Shown here piece after piece: positions 58,001 to 64,000 of a DNA stretch of 64,000 bases. The translations under genes and the position numbers were made by a program. The notes under the pieces are model-generated. The model saw only the letters and a list, made by a program, of their open reading frames with translations. It made no database searches and was not told the origin of the DNA. This stretch comes from Dastarcus helophoroides (lineage: Eukaryota; Arthropoda; Insecta; Coleoptera; Bothrideridae), in NCBI GenBank assembly GCA_028583605.1, contig CM053329.1:2480001-2544000 (forward strand). The letters are read 5' to 3'. Numbering within the stretch: the stretch's first letter is position 1; each line of letters opens with the position of its first letter.

Positions 58001-60369
58001 CGTCGAAACGTAGTTTAGGTCAAAAACATTCGTTTCCAAGCAGCAAAATATTCGTTTGCACAACATCGAATTACAACAAAATTATTAAACTTACAAGAGG
58101 TTAGTTGGTGCTGTTTAAAAAATATTATGCTAATAATGCGAAAGTCCAGGCTTCAATCCCTATCAAAATTTTAGATACTTAAAATTATAAGATACGAAAA
58201 GGTTTTGTGGGAAGGGTGAAATAATTGTAAATCTAAACTAACTACTAAATAAATTCTAGAATAATTTATGTTTTATACTTATGTCACATGATATGATTTT
58301 TTTGCAAATTATTCTTGCCACTTGTAAACTTAACCAAATTTATATATCTTATATTTTTTACATTTGGATCACGTTTTCTTGTGGTTTTTGCTTTTTCTAT
58401 TGTTTTATATTTCATTCAAAAGTAGTCATTTTACAGTGTTGTTATAATTACGTCAGGATATTATTTTATTTTTGTTCTGCAAAAGGCTTAAGACTCTTAT
58501 TAGGAATGTGTAGTATAATATTACTTGTTTAAAAACACATTCTTCTGCAGATAACGAATATCAAGTAAACATTTTTAATCAGTTTGAAATTTTTTCTGAG
58601 TTAGTGATTACACTGTTCGAGGCAAAAAGAGACAAAGCGTTCCCGCTTCTATGGGTTAACTTGCTTTGGCCGTCACTCGTCCACCGATTGTCAGGGCTCG
58701 TTGGGGAATTTTCTCATTGGGAGATGTAACACACCACCCCGTCGTAAATTCAAAACTTCTTTCTTCTTTCATCTAAAATTATTAAAGTTTCCATTTTATA
58801 AAAATAGTGCTCTGTAGGTTATATCTCCAAAACCAAAAAGTCAATTAAAAAATCATTTAGATCATTAAATTCTACGAAAAAAACTTCATTAGAAGCAGTT
58901 TGGTCAAATTTTTGAAGTTACCCTAAAAGAACATCTTCGAAAATTTTAAATTTTTCAAAATTGTGCTAAAATGGGTAAAGATACAACATTTTTGTTACAA
59001 ACCGGTAATTTATCTCACAAAATTGCCTCAGGTTTGTGAAAACCTCGATCCTCTATCTCTACTTGAAATAGTAGTAATAGGGGAAAACCATCTAAAATGG
59101 GATGCACTGTACTTCGTAATGTATTATCATTTGCAAAAGGAACATGGGTTTACCCCAATGAAAATTATTGATAAATACAAAATTATCTGGCAAAAAATTT
59201 TATATCTATAAATATTTAAAGGGTATTGAAATGAGCATAAATCGGGAAAATAAAGGCAACAATCATTGATGTACTTAAATATAATGAATGGTTGCAGAAT
59301 TGTGAAATATCTACATATTTACATTATGATAGCTATTGCTGTACACTGGATTTTATTTACTCTTAATTTGGTCATCTTTTATGCTGGCGAACATTTATAT
59401 AGATTCCTGATGCATCTAGAATCAAGCAGCTGATATAAATATAAAGCAGATATAAACAAAAACTTAAAAGTATCATTAAAGGTAAGAAATAAAGTATTCG
59501 CTGACGAATTAAATTTGTCAATATAGATCCTACCAAGGATATTCATCCTATCAGTTACATATTTCAACATACTTCTGCATATTTTTATTATTCTTATATT
59601 GCCGAATCACTATCCTGCTGCTCTTAGTTTCAAAACTTTTCATTCATTCGGGATCATCTAAAATAAATTATTCCAATCACGTTAAAGCTGCATGACATAT
59701 ATCGTACCGGTAAATAAGCCGGCAAAGAGTTCTCTATAGAAAGACCGTAATGGATACAAACCGGATAGCCGGACACGCATAATGCTGGAATGCTAGAGAA
59801 TTTCGTCAAAAAGATGCAGCAAACAACCTTTCAATTAATTATAATTGTCGTTTCTAATTTAATGTTGAAACTGAGTGTTCCACTGCTGTTTTGGTTACTT
59901 AATGTTGAACGCTGATTTAATGGGTGTATAAATTTTAAAATAACAGAATGAAAAACACCATACAAAAGGAACAACCGTGTAACACAGCTAATTAGTCGTT
60001 GAGTTTAATTAATTTGAGTTTCGTCAATTCATTTCAGTTCTTTATGGTGGACCCGCATATCTAAATATTTATAAATAACTAGGATTTACACATAAATGCT
60101 GCGTTAAATTAGGAAAATATGATAGTTATTTTCAAGATTATTTCAACATAAAATTTAAGAGCGTTAATAAATATTCGTGAAGTCGCCTTGATTCCTTCTT
60201 AACCTATTTATGGTTTCGAAAGAATATTAAAAAGTATACATTTTACGAGGTTCTTCTAAGTTGAGTTTTCATTTGCCCATATCAAATTGCTATATTTTTT
60301 TAAATACTTCTGGCGGATTTTTTCCTTTAATGAATAATAAACTCTAATCGCAACTGGACTGATAATCTT
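55037..60369. other. AT-rich DNA with a few GC-richer islands
   Basis: Candidate short frames at 56005-56241 (non-ATG start, coding-like composition, a CAGGTTAAG donor-like string at its start) and 58963-59211 show no domain. GC-richer islands at 57815-57900 and 58640-58745 have no frame and no hairpin. A loose A-box/B-box pair near 58097-58175 (TTAGTTGGTGC, GGCTTCAATCCC) is too weak to call a tRNA or SINE. Confidence 0.35.
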
Positions 60370-60478
60370 CTTGTTATTTTTTTTTGATGGAACGGACTGG
60401 TCCTTGGTTATCTTCAAAAATTGAAACACAGAACTTGTCCCCTGAAACCAAGAAAAATTAAAAAACACAACAAAGGTT

Positions 60479-60520
60479 GCTCTAACGCGTTTCGACAGCC
60501 AAGCTGTCATCTTCAGAGAG
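60479..60520 (-). ncRNA. Hammerhead ribozyme-like motif, PLE family A (left arm)
   Basis: The minus strand carries CTCT/AGAG stem I, CUGAAGA, perfect 6-bp stem II GACAGC/GCTGTC with loop TTG, GAAA and CGCGUU. It matches the right-arm copy at 61334-61374. Confidence 0.7.
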
Positions 60521-60577
60521 AAACTAACATCTAATCTTAAAATTAACCCTTATATACTAAGAATATTCACTTCGTGC

Positions 60578-61219
60578 GTGATCGGCCGCACCCGAACGCG
60601 CATCCAATCATACACGTCGTTGTGTCACAATTTCTTATCTATCAACCTTAACTATAATATTATTTATAAAATTATTAATAAGAAAAAATTTAAATGTGAA
60701 TTGGTGAATATTACAACTTTCCGAGCTGATGAAAACAGAAACTTTAAATTCGTCTCACTTCCATTTGAACCCTCGCTCACGCAGGGTTTGGGTGGAATTT
60801 TACGAAATCAGGGTTTTCGGGTTATTTATACTTCTAATGGAAAATTAAATTCGCTTTTAGGTAGTTTAAAGGATAAAGTAGAGCAAACAGATAAGTCTGG
60901 TATTTACCAAATTTCATGTAGGGATTGTCCTCAAAAGTATGTTGGACAAACTAGACGATCTCTTAAAATCCGACTCAAAGAACATTTGGCTCATTTGAGG
61001 TACGGAAGAACTGAGAAGTCAAGTGTGGCTCGACATGCTTTTGAATTAGATCATAGGATAGATAATGATATTAAATTGTTAAGAGTAGTTAATAAGAATT
61101 ATATGTTAAATGCATGTGAGAGCTTAGCCATCCATAAGGCTGGAAACAACCTTATGAATGGTTGCGCTGGACCTTTAGGCCATTCATCCCTGTTAAAAAT
61201 AGTTAAGGTTGATAGATAA
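60578..61219 (+). pseudogene. PLE GIY-YIG endonuclease ORF fused to antisense arm sequence
   Basis: This 213-codon frame is open without a stop but begins with GTG. Residues 1 to about 26 come from the inverted terminal arm. Residues 27 to about 105 are the PLE linker (NIIYKIINKKKFKCELVN, LPFEPSLTQGLGG). The endonuclease follows: GIY at 108-110, CRDC at 114-117, YVG at 121-123, RLKEHL at 132-137, the conserved Glu in CESLAIHKA at 181, and the NGCAGPLGHSSLLK tail. All core catalytic positions I know are present. No ATG precedes the domain (the first Met is at 176), so translation is doubtful. In a full element this domain sits behind RT and nicks the target. Confidence 0.8.
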
Positions 61220-61333
61220 GAAATTGTGACACAACGACGTGTATGATTGGATGCGCGTTCGGGTGCGGCCGATCACGCACGAAGTGAATATTCTTAGTAT
61301 ATAAGGGTTAATTTTAAGATTAGATGTTAGTTT

Positions 61334-61374
61334 CTCTCTGAAGATGACAGCTTGGCTGTCGAAACGCGTTAGAG
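61334..61374 (+). ncRNA. Hammerhead ribozyme-like motif, PLE family A (right arm)
   Basis: Stem I CTCT (61334-61337) with AGAG (61371-61374). Core CUGAAGA at 61338-61344. Stem II GACAGC (61346-61351) with GCTGTC (61355-61360), loop TTG. GAAA at 61361-61364. Then CGCGUU, where AC/GU could form a 2-bp stem III with loop GC. Cleavage would follow U61370; U instead of the usual C fits the NUH rule but is less favourable. It lies in the terminal arm just after the endonuclease gene, the place known for PLE hammerheads. Confidence 0.7.
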
Positions 61375-61447
61375 CAACCTTTGTTGTGTTTTTTAATTTT
61401 TCTTGGTTTCAGGGGACAAGTTCTGTGTTTCAATTTTCTTGTTATTT

Positions 61448-61940
61448 CAAAAATCCGTAGATAAGCAATAAATTTTATCACTGTAATTTCCGATAAAGTA
61501 AGGAATAAGAATTTCCGATTTATTTTGAAAATGTATGTTACTCAAAAAGTATAAAAGTCATAATTTAACAGCCAACTCACTAGGTATTTGATGAAATATT
61601 TTGAATTATATATACGCAAAAGGCAGACATGAAACCGGCCAGTTATTAATGAATTTTGTGAAACTCAACCGGCCATATGCGATAGGCCGGTGGCATACTT
61701 ATACGATATTTGTCTGAAACATGTCTGCGATATATCACAGACAAAACTCATACGATCTAGCTTGTTTAAATTTCAAGCGACATTTTGATTAGTGCAAGAA
61801 AACGCATAAAAATTGTAAAAATCCAACATTTAATGTAAAATTTGGGCAACTCGTAGAAAAATATAATGTTTTTTATGACTATTTTTCTTCCAAATATTAT
61901 AAGGCCGGTCGTATATTTATAAGAAATGAATAATAAATCG
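61448..61940. other. Non-coding DNA with GCCGGT-type repeats
   Basis: Contains CCGGCC or GGCCGG words at about 61640, 61671, 61687 and 61902. A segment GGCCGGTGGCATACTTATAC (61686) resembles GGCCGGTCGTATATTTATAA (61902) and the complement of 63210-63242. This may be a diverged element surrounding the LINE and mariner relics. Confidence 0.35.
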
Positions 61941-61944
61941 CTTC

Positions 61945-62655
61945 CAAATTGTTTGTGACGTTTGTTTCATACAAATATTGGAAACAATCAAACCTGGCAT
62001 GTGCGACTCAATTTTTAGCGGAAAATCTATACCAGTCGAAGCAAGTCGACATTACCTACACCGACATCACTAAAGCATTTGTCCCAATTTCGCATAATAC
62101 ATTATTATTTAAGAAATGGGTTTTTGTGGGAAATTATTTTCTTTCCTTGCTTCCTATACAAATGACCACCGCTTATATGTGGTTGTAAATGGGTACAAAT
62201 CCAACAGAGATCCGGAGTGCCACAAGGCTTGAATTTGGGGCCATTGATGTTCTTGTTTTATATTAATGATATTGCTGTTGACCTAAAATACTCGAAATGT
62301 CTTCTGTATGCTGATGACCTAAAATTACATAGAGCAGTGGATGCATTCAAGACGCAGAATATTTGCAGCAAGATCTAAATGCCGTGCATAAGTGGACTGT
62401 AAAGAATGCACCAACCTTCAGCATTCGCAAATGTAGCATTTTGTCTTATTCATTTTGCAGCGCAAAAATTGGGTTTCAGTACAGGATTGCACATGAAGAA
62501 CTGACCAGACATCAAGCAATTGAAGGCTTAGGAGTGATGTTTGATGACCACCTCTCTTTCAAGAAACATTTAATAAGTGTCGTAAATGCAGCTCTTAAAT
62601 CATTGGGTTTTGTTATTCGAAACTACAGTCAATTCGATAATGCTGATACTATCGG
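61945..62655 (+). pseudogene. Non-LTR (Jockey/CR1-like) reverse transcriptase relic
   Basis: In several frames the plus strand reads consecutive RT motifs. First come SNLACATQFLAENLYQSKQVDITYTDITKAF (62000-62080, motif with the first catalytic Asp), then VVVNGYKS with a GVPQGLNLGPL-type block near 62210-62250 and FYINDIAVDL. The YADDLK catalytic box lies near 62305, followed by LQQDLNAVHKWTVKN and FDDHLSFKKHL and ALKSLGFVIRN near 62600-62630. Frameshifts and stops break it, and the endonuclease domain and 3' end are missing. Order and motifs are those of Jockey/CR1-clade elements. Confidence 0.8.
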
Positions 62656-63104
62656 CTACCATGGCGTAGTGCATCAGGAGTTTTTACCTCAAGGTCATAC
62701 GGTCAATAAGGAGTATAACCTTGAAGTTATGTACGAAAAAAGGTCCGGAATTGTGGAAAAATAATTCAAGACTTTTGCATCACGATAATGTACCTGCTCA
62801 TTGACCGTTGCTTGTGAGAGGTTTTTTGGCCAAAAACAACACGACAATCATGCCCCAGCCACCATATTCACCGGATTTGGCCCGCTGCGATTTTTTCTTG
62901 TTCCTAAATCGTAAAAGAACTATGACAGGATGGAGATTTGCAACGATTGATGAAATAAAAACTGCATCGCTAAAGGAGCTCAAGGCTATACCCAAAAGTG
63001 CTTATGAGAAGTGCTTTGAAGATTGGAAAAAGCGTTGGCACAAGTGCGTTGTATCATCTGAGGGGGATTACTTTGAAGGGAACAGTATAAATGCTAATGA
63101 ATAA
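62656..63104 (+). pseudogene. Mariner transposase C-terminal half, fused to the RT relic
   Basis: Starts abruptly with GVVHQEFLPQGHTVNKEYNLEV, in the same frame as the end of the RT relic, so residues up to about 97 of the open frame 62363-62764 are RT and the rest mariner. After a stop and frame change come the second catalytic Asp in LLHHDNVPAH and the third in YSPDLARCDFFLF. A long intact C-terminus follows (GWRFATIDEIKTASLKELKA, YEKCFEDWKKRWHKCVVS), with stop near 63104. About half the protein is present. Confidence 0.8.
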
Positions 63105-63124
63105 ATAATTAATTTTTCTTAAAA

Positions 63125-63158
63125 ATATAAAGTCACCTTACTCTTTAAACACACCTCG
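63125..63158. repeat. Right terminal repeat of the truncated mariner
   Basis: The sequence ending CACACCTCG before TA (63159-63160) has the CGAGG-type outer end of mariner TIRs and lies just past the transposase stop. The left TIR is absent, consistent with truncation at the RT junction. Confidence 0.6.
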
Positions 63159-63160
63159 TA

Positions 63161-63570
63161 TTGTTGTTGCAAATGAAGCGACATGTCGCAGACATATCGG
63201 AAATATATTTCAAACAAATATTGCATAATTGTGCGACCGGCTTGAGGCACAATGTTAGCGTGTCTTCTTCAACTGCCGACATGCCATATGCTAATATGTG
63301 TGACGATGTAAAAAAGTTCAGGTTTATTATTTCAATATCCCAATGATGATTTTGGACCAACAGGGCTGTTATACAAAGTATCACGCTTCCTTTACAAGTG
63401 GGACAGCCGAACCATAGACATCTATTAGACCAAGACCGACTGACCAGTTTGAAATGCCGAAAACAACGTTATTATTAAATAAAATATTGGTTTTTTGCTG
63501 AAAGGTTTTATTTCGGCTTTTTATTTTAAATTGAAGTATATGAAGCAGTTTGTTTAACAACTATTAATAG
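63161..63570. other. Spacer with an inverted partner of the 61.7-kb repeat
   Basis: The segment 63180-63245, read in complement, resembles 61686-61735: GCCGGT, ATTATGCAATATTTGTTTGA and related strings. No coding frame was accepted. Confidence 0.35.
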
Positions 63571-64000
63571 ATGGGGTATGTTTCACAAATGTGTCTATGT
63601 TCCAAATTTCCAAAACTGTCTAAGAAAAGGGTGTTTTTACTAACCTCCGGTGTACAAAAATTGGTATTCGATCCTGTCATTGTAGAAACAAAGGGGAAAC
63701 AGAAACATTACTTTTTCAAAGCCGCAGTGTACATTTTTCTGGATAAAATTAAAGACCCTCAATACAAAATCATCGTAAAACACATGCTGCAGAATGCAAA
63801 CTAAGCCTAGAAGTTTATTTTTTTCGCTCTCTTATCGACTATTTTTCCAAAAAATTTGGAGCATTGAGTGAAGAGCAGAGGAAAAGATTTCACCAAGATG
63901 TGCCTGATATCCGTAGTCATATATTGCCAAGAAAAATGAGACGTCAATATGCTTGTCGGTTAGCATACAGCTAGATGCTCAAGCGGGACACAGAAAATGG
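63571..64000 (+). pseudogene. Decayed copy of an unnamed arthropod repeat-associated protein
   Basis: The first frame (ATG 63571 to stop 63804) has FPKLSKKRVFLLTSGVQKL, then YIFLDKIKDPQYKIIVKHML. After two stops and a frame change it continues LIDYFSKKFGALSEEQRKRFHQDV, RRQYACRLAYS, a stop, and MLKRDTEN to the window edge. I recognise this architecture (a LGAxSEEQGERFHQDI block followed by a WMLKRD motif) from uncharacterised proteins that are multicopy in insect and other arthropod genomes. I do not know its function or an accepted name. The recognition is from memory. Confidence 0.6.

Larger units (their letters stand above)
60380..61437 (+). mobile_element. Penelope-like element, family A: inverted arms around an endonuclease ORF
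   Basis: Flanked by the perfect 10-bp duplication CTTGTTATTT (60370-60379 and 61438-61447). The left arm (60380 to about 60655) is an inverted copy of the right part (about 61178-61437), including the hammerhead-like motif and the last bases of the endonuclease gene. Between them is the linker and complete GIY-YIG endonuclease. Reverse transcriptase is entirely absent. The left arm is about 45 bases longer at its outer end. The best preserved PLE in the window. Confidence 0.9.

Noticed and set aside
58097..58175. Possible tRNA or SINE promoter boxes
   Set aside because: A- and B-box matches are loose and no cloverleaf can be drawn.
1..64000. CRISPR arrays, bacterial operons, riboswitches
   Set aside because: Nothing resembling them, and all features indicate a eukaryotic (arthropod) nuclear genome.

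Overview
The window looks like intergenic or intronic DNA of an arthropod nuclear genome, most likely an insect. It is strongly AT-rich, nearly free of long open reading frames, and packed with decayed mobile elements of insect type: mariner, long-TIR Tc1/mariner relatives, hAT-like, piggyBac-like, Penelope-like, Ty3/gypsy and non-LTR elements. A nuclear copy of mitochondrial nad5 uses TGA as Trp, as in the invertebrate mitochondrial code. The only piece I would defend as host protein-coding is the last exon of a membrane protein at 2-157. I found no tRNA, rRNA or CRISPR.

Layout. 1-2.5 kb: terminal exon, a 972-bp TIR element with a 7-bp target duplication, a mariner relic. 5.7-7.1 kb: a palindromic Penelope-like element (PLE, family A) interrupted by a second palindromic family (B) with an 8-bp target duplication. 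8.4-10.1 kb: a hAT-like TIR element and a solo inverted PLE-A pair. 10.4-11.9 kb: a gypsy RNase H/integrase relic followed by the nad5 NUMT. 12.9-17.1 kb: a foldback element built of ~590-bp units, split by a truncated PLE-A carrying reverse transcriptase and GIY-YIG endonuclease relics. 18.2-19.9 kb: a long palindrome related to the 38.8-kb transposon. 22-25 kb: a 126-bp palindromic MITE and two mariners on opposite strands. 28.3 kb: an isolated hammerhead ribozyme-like motif. 30-31.6 kb: a piggyBac-like MITE and an unidentified minus-strand coding relic. 35.7 kb: an AATAT-type microsatellite. 38.8-44.5 kb: two Tc1/mariner elements with long TIRs and DD41D-like spacing. 51.3-54.8 kb: an unidentified minus-strand coding relic and another long-TIR palindrome. 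60.4-61.4 kb: a PLE-A copy with inverted ribozyme-bearing arms around a GIY-YIG ORF. 61.9-63.2 kb: a non-LTR RT relic fused to a mariner 3' half. 63.6 kb to the end: a decayed copy of an arthropod protein family I recognise but cannot name.

The main theme is Penelope-like elements whose terminal arms carry short-stem-III hammerhead ribozyme motifs. I see three sequence families (A, B and the one at 28.3 kb). PLE hammerheads are known as a class. What looks worth following up is their variety, the inverted arrangement of their arms, the nesting, and the endonuclease-only copy. I did not find a clearly new functional gene system. All boundaries come from reading the sequence by eye.
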